From: DASWOJ01 sp964242415
GTDB lineage: Bacteria; Pseudomonadota; Alphaproteobacteria; Acetobacterales; Acetobacteraceae
NCBI GenBank assembly: GCA_964242415.1
Contig: CAXTAT010000039.1
Span: 1-41,518, forward strand
Direction of reading: 5' to 3'
Length of the DNA stretch: 41,518 nucleotides
This document shows, piece after piece, positions 1 to 9,690 of the stretch; the stretch's first letter is position 1; each line of letters begins with the position of its first letter. The notes beneath the pieces were generated by a model that searched no databases, had not been told where the DNA came from, and was given only the letters and a program-made list of their open reading frames with translations. The position numbers and the translations under genes were made by a program.

Positions 1-101
1 GAGGAGACAGCCGCCCGCATAGCGTGACCCGTCCACGAAGGCCGGGGAAGATCAGTTGCCCCGTAGCGGAACACCTCTGCATCCCTGAAAGGCTTGAGGC
101 G

Positions 102-833
102 ATGATCGACTGGTCCATAGCGGTGCCGTCCTTCCTGACCGCCCTCGTCGAGTGGGTGGAAGCCTTCACCATCGTGCTCGCCGTCAGCCTGAGCATCGGC
201 TGGCGCGGCGCGGCTGGCGCGGCACTGGCCGGGCTTGCGACGCTGGCGGTGCTGACGCTTGCCGCCGGCCGGCTGCTGGCGGACGGCATCGACATCGGGG
301 TGGTGCAGCTTGTCGTCGGCGTGTTCCTGCTGCTGTTCGGCGTGCGCTGGCTGGCGAAGGCGATGGCCCGCCGTGCCGGGCTGAAGGCGCTGCACGACGA
401 GGCCGCGGAGTTCGAGCAGACGCGCGCCAGGCTTACCGGCGAGTGGGCCGCCGGCTGGGCCGTCGCCTACAAGGGGGTGCTGCTGGAGGGCCTGGAGGTC
501 TGGCTCGTCGTGGTGGCGCTCGGCATGAAGGCCACGAGCGGCATGGGCATGGTCAGCAGCGGCGGGGCTGCGGTCGCCGCGCTGCTGCTGACGTGCGCCG
601 CCGGCGCGGCGATGCGGGCGCCGCTGCAGCGGGTGCCGGAGAACGCCATCAAGTTCACGGTCGGCGCGATGATCGTGGCGTTCGGCACCTACTGGACGAT
701 GGAGGGCATCGGCGGCCCCGAGGTCTGGCCGCTCTCGGATTGGACGCTGCCGATCCTCGGCGCGTTCTATCTGCTGGCCGAGCTGGCGATCGCGACGTTG
801 ATGCGCGTGCGGCTGCGGCAGGGGGTTGCGTGA
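102..833 (+). CDS. COG4280-like integral membrane protein, FTR1-permease-like
   Basis: A 243-residue, very hydrophobic protein with about six to seven membrane segments. It contains two internally related acidic helices, LVEWVEAFTIV near residue 10 and LLEGLEVWLVV near residue 135. These resemble the paired (R)ExxE helices of FTR1 iron permeases and place it near the uncharacterised COG4280 group. A longer reading starts at 24, but the residues before the methionine at 102 are polar and unlike a membrane protein, and purine-rich GAGG lies just upstream of 102, so 102 is chosen. The stop overlaps the start of the next small gene (TGATG), implying translational coupling. Metal transport is an inference from the motif only; the substrate is unknown. 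Confidence 0.8.
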   Translation: MIDWSIAVPSFLTALVEWVEAFTIVLAVSLSIGWRGAAGAALAGLATLAVLTLAAGRLLADGIDIGVVQLVVGVFLLLFGVRWLAKAMARRAGLKALHDEAAEFEQTRARLTGEWAAGWAVAYKGVLLEGLEVWLVVVALGMKATSGMGMVSSGGAAVAALLLTCAAGAAMRAPLQRVPENAIKFTVGAMIVAFGTYWTMEGIGGPEVWPLSDWTLPILGAFYLLAELAIATLMRVRLRQGVA

Positions 834-1000
834 TGGGTCCGTTCCTCAAGACGCTGTTCGGCGACGCGCGCAATGTCGCCGTCGTGGCGGTCCTGCTGGC
901 GGTCGAAGTCCTGCTGGTCCGCACCGGGCATGGCCGGGAGGCTGCGGTCCTGGTTCCGCTGGCGACCATGGCGGGCGTGACCTGGCTGGCACCGCGCTGA
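833..1000 (+). CDS. Small membrane protein coupled to the COG4280-like gene
   Basis: A 55-residue protein whose ATG overlaps the TGA of the preceding gene by one base. It is basic at the start (MGPFLKTLFGDARN) and then has one or two hydrophobic stretches (VAVVAVLLAVEVLL and a second near the C-terminus). I do not recognise a family. The tight coupling and G/C-biased codon use suggest a real accessory subunit of the membrane protein rather than chance. No function can be read from it. Confidence 0.6.
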   Translation: MGPFLKTLFGDARNVAVVAVLLAVEVLLVRTGHGREAAVLVPLATMAGVTWLAPR

Positions 1001-1236
1001 GGGACCGGGACGGTGCACGGGGTGCAGAAGGCCCGCTCCCAGGGGGCAGGGCGCCAGCGCGACGCGACCCCGCTCGATGACGCGGGTCAGCACCGCTGCG
1101 GAACCTGGCCGCCTGATGACCTATCCGTCCCCCAACCATTGCGTTCCGCAGAGGCAGGCAGCCCTATTCGCACCCTCCAAGGCTGCATGATCGGACCAGG
1201 GCAGTCCTGAGTCAGCGCCTGTCCGAAGCAGCCATG

Positions 1237-3558
1237 TCACGGTCCTTTCGGGAAACCCGGCACAAGCCCGGCGTCAGCGCATGCCGTCGATTGGTCGCCG
1301 CCAGTCCATGCCTCGAACAGCAGTCCCAGCTTCTCCAGCCCGGTCGCATCCAGCCGTCCCTGGATGGCGCGGAACGGTCCCTCGATCACGACCGGCACCA
1401 GGACCGGCGACCCCGAGACCTGCGCCAGCGGATGCAGTTGGAACGCGACCGTCTCGCGGCCAAGATCGACCTGGCCGACCCCTCCCAACGACAGGTAGGT
1501 CGTCTCAAGCGCGATGGTTCGGAAGCGCCCGACACCCTCGTTGAACGACCCGATCAAGCCCAGGCAGCGGAGCGCCGTCTCGCCCTGCGGCGGCACCTTG
1601 ATCCCGAGCGCATCCAGGGAGGCCGAGGCCAGCCTGATGAACAGCGCATTGCTGAGCTGCCCGCCGGTCGCGGTCACCGAGAACGGCCCGTCCAGCGAAG
1701 CCGCCAGCCCACGCACGGTCCGGCCCATGCCGCGCAGTTGCGCGTCGATCCGCGCGGTCCCGCCGACCTGGGCAGGTAGGCCGGCGTAGCGCGCGACGAG
1801 GGCGAGCGGGACGGCAGGCCCGTGCACCGAGAAGCTGACCGGCACGGCGCCGGCCGAGGCATCGGCCGTCATCGACACTGTCAGCGGCCCGCCCGGCAGC
1901 GCGGCCTTCGCGGTGCCGACCTGCATGCGTCCGCCTTTGACCTGCACCGCCAGTTCCACGGCCTGCCAGGCCTGGTCCTGGAACGTCATGGCGTCGATGG
2001 CGGCCACGACATCGATCGTGGGGCCGCGCAGGATCTGCCAGGGCAGGGGGGTGTCGGGGATCATCGGCCCGGCCGCATCCGGCTGCGCCGCCTGCTGCGC
2101 CGGCTTCAGCCCGAACGCCTCCAGCAGCGCATCCATGTCGAGCTTGCCGGAGCGCAGCTTCGCGTCCAGCACCATCGCCGTCCCAAGCCCCAGCGTGCCG
2201 TCGCCGGCGATGTCGCCCTGCCTTGCGCGCAGCCTTGCATCGGCGAACCCCACCAATCCGGCGTTGGCCGGCACCACGACCCGGCCGTCGAACGTCACGT
2301 CCGTCAGCGCCGGAAGCGCCGGGGTCAGCACCGGGCGCAACGCCGCCAACGCCGGCGTGCTCAACGCCGCCGCCACGTCCAGCCCCTCGAAGCGGAGCGC
2401 GCCGAGCGTCAGCTTGCCCTTCAAGGCGAGGCTGCCGCTCGCGGCCTTGCCACCGGTTGGCGCAGCCTCGGCTTTGACATCGATGGGCAGGCTGATGCGC
2501 TCGTCAGGGTGCAGGGGCACCCCCACCGTCCCAGACAGGCTGAACGGCTGGCCCGTAAGGTGGCCGGCGCCCGCCACCGTTGCGAGACCCCCAGCCGCAG
2601 GCAGCGCCACGCTCGAGGCGCCCAGCTTCAGGCCCCGGACCCGGTCCCCGAGATCAGCATCGGTGAATTGCAGCCGCGCCGGGCCGATCACGGGCAGGTC
2701 GCCGGGCTGCTTGCCGTTCGCTAGGTGCGCCGACAGGGCCGCCTGGTGCAGCGCAGGCAGCCGCATTTCCGGCAGCAGGGCGTTCAGCTTGGCCAGGTCG
2801 CCTGCGGCAGCCTCGACCTGCAGGTCGTAGTGGCCCGCTAGGTCCATCGTGCCCGTCGCCGAGGCGGCGGCATCATAGGCGGCGAAGTCCAGCCGCGTGC
2901 TCCACGGACCCGCGATGCCCGCAGTAGGGGTCGCCTTGGCCTTGAGGCTGAACGGCTGGTTGTCCGAATAGACCAGGACCGCTTCCGCCTCCAATGGGCC
3001 GTCGTCCGCGCTGTGGCGCAAATCCAGCGACCGCACCCCTAGAACCTTCGTCCGTGCCGGCAGGCGCCACGTCACCATCCCGTTCTGCACATGGGTGCTG
3101 CGGATGCGGAGCTGGAACGGCGTGCCCGGCGTGCCCTCAGGCGCGCTGGAGGCGCGTCCCGGAGGGTCGAACACCCAGTTGGACTTGCCAGCCACCTGCT
3201 CGAACAGGATGTTCGGCCCGACCAGCGTCAGGTTCGTGACCTCGATCCGGTGCCGCAGCAGGGCCGGAAGCGACAAGGAGGCCTCGATCCGCTCGGCCCT
3301 GGCCATGTCGGGACGGGTGCCGCCGGGAAGGTTGGCCAGCGTGACGCCGCTGACCTCGATTGTCGGCCACAGCGACCGGCTGACGCGCAGCGGGCCACTC
3401 AGGCCCAGCGTCCGTCCCGTGGCGTGCTGGACGGCTTCGATGATCGCAGGCTTGTAGTCGTCCGGGTCCAGCCATGCGACGGCGACGCCCAGGGCCGAGA
3501 CGGGCAGCACGATGAGGCATGCGGCTGCGCCCAACCACCAGAAAGCCCGTCTGCTCAC
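1237..3558 (-). CDS. AsmA family protein
   Basis: A 773-residue protein. The GTG start at 3558 has GGAGG seven bases upstream; the frame stays open for another 230 codons upstream, but that part is low-complexity and unlike a protein. Residues 6-27 form an uncleaved N-terminal membrane helix, followed by the DPDDYKP segment typical of AsmA N-termini. The long remainder is the repetitive beta-rich bridge region, ending in an AsmA_2-type C-terminal part (LASASLDALGI, then GVGRFRTIALET and a VGQVDLG strand near the end). AsmA-like proteins are anchored in the inner membrane, span the periplasm and contribute to phospholipid transport and outer-membrane homeostasis. It converges with the genes at 102-1000 and appears monocistronic. 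Confidence 0.9.
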   Translation of the reverse strand: MSRRAFWWLGAAACLIVLPVSALGVAVAWLDPDDYKPAIIEAVQHATGRTLGLSGPLRVSRSLWPTIEVSGVTLANLPGGTRPDMARAERIEASLSLPALLRHRIEVTNLTLVGPNILFEQVAGKSNWVFDPPGRASSAPEGTPGTPFQLRIRSTHVQNGMVTWRLPARTKVLGVRSLDLRHSADDGPLEAEAVLVYSDNQPFSLKAKATPTAGIAGPWSTRLDFAAYDAAASATGTMDLAGHYDLQVEAAAGDLAKLNALLPEMRLPALHQAALSAHLANGKQPGDLPVIGPARLQFTDADLGDRVRGLKLGASSVALPAAGGLATVAGAGHLTGQPFSLSGTVGVPLHPDERISLPIDVKAEAAPTGGKAASGSLALKGKLTLGALRFEGLDVAAALSTPALAALRPVLTPALPALTDVTFDGRVVVPANAGLVGFADARLRARQGDIAGDGTLGLGTAMVLDAKLRSGKLDMDALLEAFGLKPAQQAAQPDAAGPMIPDTPLPWQILRGPTIDVVAAIDAMTFQDQAWQAVELAVQVKGGRMQVGTAKAALPGGPLTVSMTADASAGAVPVSFSVHGPAVPLALVARYAGLPAQVGGTARIDAQLRGMGRTVRGLAASLDGPFSVTATGGQLSNALFIRLASASLDALGIKVPPQGETALRCLGLIGSFNEGVGRFRTIALETTYLSLGGVGQVDLGRETVAFQLHPLAQVSGSPVLVPVVIEGPFRAIQGRLDATGLEKLGLLFEAWTGGDQSTACADAGLVPGFPKGP

Positions 3559-4369
3559 GCCCGAACCTCCGCTGAGGCCCCTGCTGGAGCCGTGGATGCC
3601 GCTGTTGGACAGTAAACGCGCGAAGCCGCGGTTCGTCCCACTTGCTCCTAGCGGTTGCCCAGCAGGATGCGCCGCCAATCGCAGGCATAAACGGCTGAGC
3701 GACTTGCTGGGAGCCGCGCGACGGAGCACGCCCCCACCTCCGTTGCCGCTATGCCCGATGCAAGGCTGGTCACTGACGCAGGCCCCGAGGCTCTGCAACC
3801 ACGACGCAGATTGGAGGGGTTCCTGATTTCGTATCTGGATCAAGCTGTCCCTTGCTGCCGTCACTGGCTCCCTGACCCAGCAGGCACCCGCGTTGATCGT
3901 CCACTCGGAAGCTGGCATGTCGGGATGCGGTACTGCAGAGGTCTTCTGGTCACTACTGCAACCGCCCTCTGAGTCCGACACCGGCTCCGTGGACCGCAGT
4001 GCCAAGTACCCCGTCATGCCCCGTGCTGGGCCTACGCTAGGGCCTCTTGACGTCCGACATCGGCTGCCGCCGTGCCGGGCTGCAGGGCGTCGGCAGCTTA
4101 CATAAAACGACACGGTTCCCGGCCCGGGCACTGCCTGGGACCGCACGTGTCTCCAGCCAGGCTGTGAAGACCGGGTCCGCCTTGCCGAATGGGACCATGA
4201 AGGTCCAGTACTGCATGCGGCTGTCCCGAACCTGCACGGTGGTGATGGCATGGTAGAGAGCAGGGTCGATCAGGCGAGCAGGGTCAGTGACCAGGCAGGC
4301 CCGAAAGATGCCGCCCCCTCTGAGCGATGCGGCGATGCCGTCCCACAGCATCCCGAACGCTTCATTGCT
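3559..4369. other. Intergenic region with an unidentified protein-like fragment
   Basis: An 811-base stretch between the AsmA start and an IS1595 element. Most of it shows no convincing coding pattern. On the minus strand, about 4170-4366 reads as plausible protein (RACLVTDPARLIDPALYHA, then MQYWTFMVPFG and DPVFTAWLE), running into the insertion sequence at its upstream side. It may be the 3' part of a gene cut by the IS. I do not recognise the family. Confidence 0.35.
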
Positions 4370-5483
4370 GGCTCTTATTGGGTTCCGGGGTGGTGAGTTC
4401 GTCACGCAACCAGGCCTGCGATCAGGGCACCGAGCAGGGCTTTGCCGCGTCGGCGTGCGTTGTGGACGAACTAGAAGAAGCCGAGGGGGAGCGGCAGCTT
4501 GTCTTGCGAGATGCCCCGGTGCGGGCGCAGCCAGGAGCGCAGCAGTGACCAGAACCCTTCCACGGTGTTGACGTGGACCTCGCAAAAGCCGTCTTCGTCC
4601 TCGTCGCGGGCATACTCGCCCCGGACGTGGCAGACCGTCTTGTGCCCGTAGCCCCAAGCAGGCAGGCGGGCGTAAATGGCATACTCGTCCGTATGGACGA
4701 GTATGCCCGGGGCGACAGCCGCGGTGATGATCGGCTTGATCGTCGCCTGCTGCACGTTGGACAGCATGTGCAGCACCACCTGGCCGCCGCGCTGGATCAG
4801 GCCGAGAATAGGTGGCTTGTCCTTCTCCAGCGTGCCGCGGCCCGGCGCGCTTGCCAGCTTGCGGCAGCGCCCGAGCCGCCCCTTTTGGCCACTACTCTCG
4901 GCTGCCCTTTGTGGCCAGCCATGACGTAGACTTCGTCGATCCCGCTGGATGCCCTTGCATCCGGCTCAACTTCGTTCTGTAAAGTCACCGCCGGCGCCTT
5001 GGCGACCAGCCCGTGGCGCAGTTGCTCCGTCATGGCCTGCATATCCGAAGCATCCAGGCCCAGCTCCAGGGCGATCTGCCGGTTCGAAAGGTTCAGCCCC
5101 GTGAAGGGGAGGCACAGCACCCATATGCGCAGCGGCTGGTGGTGCCCGGCCAACACCGTGCCGGTCAGGTCATCGAAACGCCCTGAACACGCCTTGCACC
5201 GGTAGCGCTACCGGCAGGGCTGTGTGTCGTCGTGGCCGTCGCGGATCACTGCATCGTTGTCGCAGGTTGGGCACCGGATGCCCTCCGGCCAGCGGCGCTG
5301 GCGCACGAAGGAGAAGCACTTCGCGTCGTCCATCAGACCCGAAAGGTTGACCAGGTCAGATACAGCCATGACGCAAGCTCCTCGCGCGAGCCGGTCAGCT
5401 ACTCCCCATACCACCTGTGCGCCAGCCGTCCTCAGCCCCGCGCCGCGGTCCCGACCCCACCACCCCGGAACCCAATAAGAGCC
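4370..5483 (-). mobile_element. IS1595-family (ISXO2-like) insertion sequence, inactive
   Basis: A 1114-bp element bounded by perfect 26-bp terminal inverted repeats at 4370-4395 (begins GGCTCTTATTGGG) and 5458-5483. It holds one transposase frame on the minus strand, now broken. Length and transposase type match the IS1595 family. That family normally makes 8-bp target duplications, but the flanks here differ (TCATTGCT on the left, TTCGATGT on the right). This suggests loss of DNA next to the element or recombination between copies after insertion. Confidence 0.85.
4402..5369 (-). pseudogene. IS1595 transposase pseudogene (two amber stops, one frameshift)
   Basis: The start ATG at 5369 has GGAG nine bases upstream. 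The N-terminal zinc ribbon is readable (CPTC near the start and a CKAC pair after it). It is followed by an HTH-like segment, the DEVYVMAGHKGQP catalytic-region motif, and the C-terminal HVNTVEGFWSLLR block typical of ISXO2-like DDE transposases. A TAG at 5208-5210 lies between the two halves of the zinc ribbon. A frameshift near 4880 follows AGHKGQPRVVAK, and a second TAG at 4471-4473 replaces the expected Glu in GFFEFVHN. The frame then runs to a TGA at 4402. The protein cannot be made intact. Confidence 0.85.
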
Positions 5484-6550
5484 TTCGATGTTTTCGGGCT
5501 ACGCAACGACCTGACGCTTGGCACCAATGGCTTCATTAACAGCCAGTACTCTTACAAGAACTCGATTGCCGTGAACCTGGGCGTGGGGACCTTTTCGAAC
5601 CCGGTTGTGTTGCCGATGAGGCCGACCCCGGACAATGGAGGCCAGTGCCGGTCGGCGATCCTGTCCAACCAGTCGCTCATCATCGGCGACACGATCCACC
5701 TGGCGACAAGGTGGCGTTGCAGGGCGTCCTGAGCGCCTCGTTCGTCGCTGCCAGGAGCTACAGCATCGCCGGCGCCGTCACGAGCACCGACACCCGCAAC
5801 GGCGTGCTGAGCCCGACGGTGAACTTCACCTACAAGCCAGTGCCGCGGCTCACGACCTATGCAAGCTTCTCCACCAGCGTCGAGCAGGGCGAGCAGGCGC
5901 CGGCCGGGACGGCCAACGTCAACCAGGTCCTCTCGCCATACCAGGACCGCCAGTATGAGATCGGCGCCAAGTACGCCGTCACAGACCGGCTGATCCTCAC
6001 CCTCGACGGCTTCCGCATGACGCGCCCGCTCGCCACCACCGTCGCGGCAGGCAACCTGTTCGAGGTGATCGGGACGCAGCAGAACTACGGTGTCGAGTTC
6101 TTCGCCCAGGGTGAGCTGCTACCCGGCTTGAGCGCCCTTGGCGGCGTGACCTACATCGACGCGCGGCTGTTCGGGACCAAGAACGCTGCGACGGACGGCA
6201 GGCTCGTGGTCGGTGTGCCGCAGGTGAAGAGCGACGTCCTGCTCGACTACCACCCAGAGGTGTTCCGCGGCGGCGCCCTCACGGCGGCCGGGCACTTCGA
6301 GAGCCAGCGGGCCGCGACCAACACCAACAACTCCTTCGCGCCGAACTACTCGACGCTGGACCTCGGCGCGCGCTACTCCGCATCCTACCTGCACCATTAC
6401 GCGACCGCGCGGTTGCAGGTGATCAACGTGACCAACACGCATTACTATTCGTCGATCGCCGACGGCAACATCGTCGGTAGCCCCGGCGCCAACACCGCCT
6501 ACCTCGGAGCGCCGCGGACCTTCCTGGCCAGCCTGGAACTGGATTTCTGA
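5484..6550 (+). pseudogene. TonB-dependent (siderophore) receptor, N-terminally truncated and frameshifted
   Basis: The C-terminal part of a TonB-dependent receptor beta-barrel: a readable strand pattern such as LTLGTNGFINSQYSYKN, NFTYKPVPRLTTYASFSTS, YEIGAKYAVTDRLILTLDGF, a final NVTN block and a terminal Phe (LELDF), the usual outer-membrane assembly signal. The coding sequence begins abruptly at the right end of the IS1595 element. No plug domain, TonB box or signal peptide lies on the other side of the element. A one-base deletion near 5703 shifts the frame between IIGDTIHL and GDKVALQG. Intact receptors import ferric siderophores; this copy is dead. The frameshift alone could be a sequencing error, but the missing N-terminus could not. 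Confidence 0.88.
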
Positions 6551-6678
6551 CATCGCTTCCGAACGACGCCGTCTGCAGGATCGGCATCGCTCATGCGACG
6601 TTCGCAAAGTATTCTGCCCCTGGATAGGCGTGTTGGCGGGGTCATTTGCCTTCTGCACCACCCAGGACAGTGTCTCCC

Positions 6679-8769
6679 ATGCCGCTCCCCATCACTCCGC
6701 GCCACCCTGTCACGATTGAGCAACTCGGTCGCAGACGCATGGACGATTACGCCTGGCTGAAGGACTCGAACTGGCAGGCGGTGCTGCGTGACCCGGCCGT
6801 GCTGCGATCCGACATCCGTGACCATCTGCTGACGGAGAACGCCTACACGGAGTCGGTGCTGGCCGACACGGCGGCGCTGCAGCAAACCCTGTTCGACGAG
6901 ATGGTTGGGCGCATCCAGGCAGATGACAGCACCGTGCCGGCGCCGGACGGTCCCTGGGCCTACTACCGCCGCTACGCGCCCGGGGCGCAGCACTCGCTGC
7001 TGGTCCGGACTCCGGTTGAGGCGCAGGGGAACGCCGGGGCGGAGCAGGTGCTGCTCGATGTTGATGCTATGGCCAAGCCGCACGCCTATTTCCGCCTCGG
7101 CGGCGCCGAACATAGCGCCGACCACCGCCGCTTCGCGTGGGCCGAGGACCGACAAGGCTCGGAAGTGTACGCTGTCCACGTCATCGACCTGGACACAAGG
7201 GCGCTGCTAGGCGCTCCCATCGAGAGCTGTACTGGCAACTTTGCCTTCTCCCCATGCGGCGACTACCTGTTCTGGACGCTGCGTGACGACAATGGGCGTT
7301 CATCTGCCGTGTTCCGCCGGCCGGTGGGCGGCGGCCCGGCGGACGACGTGCCCGTGTATCGCGAGGCCGATCCAGGGTTCTTCCTGAGCGTCGGCGTCGC
7401 GTCGTCGCGGCAGTGGATCGTGCTCTCGCTTGGCAACCAGGAAACCAGCGAGGCGTGGGTCGTGCCGGCCGACGATCCCGCCGCTCCGCCGCGCCTGGTT
7501 GCGGCACGCGAAACCGGGGTGCGCTACGACATCGACCACTGGGGAGACCGCTTCGTGCTGCGTACCAATGCCGATGGCGCGTTGGACTACAAGCTCGTCA
7601 CGGCAACGGCGGCCGACCTGTCCCGCGCCGGGTGGCACGACCTGGTGCCGCATCGCCCGGGGCGGTTCATCACCGGCTTCGCCCTGTTTGCCGGGCATCT
7701 GGTGCACGTGGAGCGGGTGAATGCGCTTGACTGCATCGTCACCACCGGGCGCGTGACCGGCGAAGTCCGGCCGCTGGCGGTGGAGGAGGAAGCGTACTGC
7801 CTATCGGTGGTCGGTGGCTACGAATACGACACCACCACACTGCGTTACGCATACGAAAGCCCGCGCGAGCCGCGCCAGGTGTTCGACTACGACATGGCGA
7901 CGGGCGAGCGCGTGCTGCGCAAAACGCAGCAAATCCCGTCCGGGCACGACGCCGCCGCCTATGTCGTGCGCCGGCTAGAGGCAACGGCACCCGACGGCAC
8001 CGCCGTTCCGGTCACCCTGCTGGCCCGGCGCGACGCGTTCGAGGCGGGCGCCTGCCCGGTCATGCTGTACGGCTACGGCGCTTACGGCCATTCCTCCATG
8101 CCGCACTTCTCCATCCAGGCGCTGAACCTGGTCGAGCGCGGCTGGATCTGGGCGACGGCCCACGTGCGCGGCGGATCGGAGAAAGGCTGGGGCTGGTTCC
8201 TGGACGGGCGCGGGCCGGCCAAGCCCAACACCTTCACCGATTTCATCGCCTGCGCCGACCACTTGGTGGCGGCCGGGCACGCGACGGCGGGGCAGATCGT
8301 CGCTTATGGCGGTTCTGCCGGCGGATTGCTGGTGGGCGCGGTGCTGAACATGCGGCCAGAGCTGTGGGCGGGTGTGGCGGCAGCCGTACCGTTCGTGGAC
8401 GTGCTGAACACCATGTCGGACACGACGCTGCCGTTGACGCCGCCGGAATGGCCGGAATGGGGCAACCCGCTGCTCGACCCGGCCGCCTATGACACCATCG
8501 CCAGCTATTCGCCTTACGACCAGGTCACTGCGCGTCCATACCCGCCCGTGCTGGCCTTGGGCGGCCTGTCAGACCCGCGCGTGACGTATTGGGAACCGGC
8601 AAAGTGGGTCGCAAAGCTGCGCGCCCATACCATAGGGCCGGCACCGATCCTGCTGCGGATGAACATGACAGCGGGGCATGGCGGCCGCTCGGGCCGCTAC
8701 GAATACCTGCGCGAGCCGGCGTTGGTCCAGGCCTTCGCGCTGTGGGCGATGGAGCAGGCCAGTAGATGA
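6679..8769 (+). CDS. ptrB: Oligopeptidase B-like serine peptidase (S9 family)
   Basis: A 696-residue prolyl-oligopeptidase-fold protein with an N-terminal seven-bladed propeller region (roughly residues 70-400) and a C-terminal alpha/beta-hydrolase domain. The catalytic triad is readable: Ser546 in GGSAGG, Asp632 in LSDPRV and His667 in GHGGRSGR. The conserved YGYGAYG and HVRGGSEKGW blocks precede the serine. Length and motifs match oligopeptidase B, a cytoplasmic enzyme cleaving short peptides after basic residues. There is no signal peptide. The ATG at 6679 is preferred over a TTG 33 bases upstream because homology-like sequence begins at ITPRHPVT. It stands alone between the dead receptor and a dead transposase. 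Confidence 0.92.
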   Translation: MPLPITPRHPVTIEQLGRRRMDDYAWLKDSNWQAVLRDPAVLRSDIRDHLLTENAYTESVLADTAALQQTLFDEMVGRIQADDSTVPAPDGPWAYYRRYAPGAQHSLLVRTPVEAQGNAGAEQVLLDVDAMAKPHAYFRLGGAEHSADHRRFAWAEDRQGSEVYAVHVIDLDTRALLGAPIESCTGNFAFSPCGDYLFWTLRDDNGRSSAVFRRPVGGGPADDVPVYREADPGFFLSVGVASSRQWIVLSLGNQETSEAWVVPADDPAAPPRLVAARETGVRYDIDHWGDRFVLRTNADGALDYKLVTATAADLSRAGWHDLVPHRPGRFITGFALFAGHLVHVERVNALDCIVTTGRVTGEVRPLAVEEEAYCLSVVGGYEYDTTTLRYAYESPREPRQVFDYDMATGERVLRKTQQIPSGHDAAAYVVRRLEATAPDGTAVPVTLLARRDAFEAGACPVMLYGYGAYGHSSMPHFSIQALNLVERGWIWATAHVRGGSEKGWGWFLDGRGPAKPNTFTDFIACADHLVAAGHATAGQIVAYGGSAGGLLVGAVLNMRPELWAGVAAAVPFVDVLNTMSDTTLPLTPPEWPEWGNPLLDPAAYDTIASYSPYDQVTARPYPPVLALGGLSDPRVTYWEPAKWVAKLRAHTIGPAPILLRMNMTAGHGGRSGRYEYLREPALVQAFALWAMEQASR

Positions 8770-8927
8770 GACACGCCGGCCCCCCGTTGAAGGCAGGACA
8801 CCGTCGTTGGTCCTGGCGCCATCGCAGATGTTCAGCGACGTGGTTCGAAGCCGGGTCATGCGGAGACCTGGGTTGGCGCTGGCAGGACGGGCGATGGCAT
8901 CCTCAGGCTTTCAGTGGTGGTGCGAGT

Positions 8928-9690
8928 ATGGACCGAGGTGTTGGCCTAGCGGCGAGGCTGCCCGAGAGTGACCGCAGGGACTTGGCTGTTCCGGCGCTGG
9001 CGCGATCGGAGACGGTCAGCAACCCGGCGGCCCGGCACGGGGTCAGCCGCAAGTTCGTCTGCCAGCAGACGCACAAGGTCCGCCCGGCGCTGGATGACAC
9101 CTCCTCGCCTGCCACACGGGACGGTAAGGTGCTGTTCGAGTTGGCGGTCCCAAGGCGTGGCAGCGCCAGGGGATCGTCGGGCTGACGCTGATCTGCCGCG
9201 GCTCGTGTCGCGGCGTCGTTGAGTTCCTGCACGATCTGCTGGGCTTGCCTGTCAGCGTGGGCTGCGTCCACGACGTGCTCCAGGCAGCCACGCGAGAGGC
9301 GAACGCGGCCAGCCACGACCAGGATCAGTCCGGCACTCGGGTGGGCCTGCACGACGAGAGCTTCCAGGGGGCCACGCCCGTGCTGGCCGAGGTCGATGCG
9401 TCGTGGACATATTGCTGCCTGCTGGCGGCAGAGCAGCGCCGTGACGCCGATACCTGGGGCGTGCCCCTGCTCGCCTTCGCCGGCTGAACTCGCGGCGGCG
9501 CAGCTACTTCACACTGCGCCGCCGCCTCAGCGGCTCATACCTGGACCTGCGGCGCCTCTTCCTGAACCACCGCCGTTGCGTGCGCAGCCGGCACGCCGAG
9601 CGCCAGGGCAAAAGCCCGCAGGCGGAGGATGCCCGGCCAAGGCGATCCGCACTGGCTGACCTTGCTGGGCCTGGGACCGCTTCAGCCCCA
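8928..9690 (+). pseudogene. Degenerate HTH transposase-like gene (multiple internal deletions)
   Basis: Three remnants of one transposase-like protein are readable in order. First, an N-terminal HTH portion from the ATG at 8928 (SETVSNPAARHGVSRKFV), frameshifted near 9150. Second, a middle portion (GVVEFLHDLLGLPVSV, then RVGLHDESFQGATPVLAEVD) ending at a TGA at 9487. Third, a C-terminal portion (SYFTLRRRLSGSYLDL, then LFLNHRR and HAERQGKSP, with HWLTLLGLGPLQPQRA in another frame). From memory of the family (an uncharacterised transposase type, possibly DUF6399-like), several hundred residues are missing around 9470-9495. Family assignment is tentative; its dead state is clear. Confidence 0.65.

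Noticed and set aside
1..27. A frame open from the left edge to TGA at 25-27
   Set aside because: Only eight codons are visible, too few to support a gene tail.
3559..4251. The 231-codon upstream extension of the AsmA frame
   Set aside because: It has no membrane or domain character, and the GTG at 3558 has a strong ribosome site directly before the membrane anchor.
9492..9525. A 12-bp GC-rich hairpin as a transcription terminator
   Set aside because: It has no T-run and lies inside residual coding sequence of a dead transposase.
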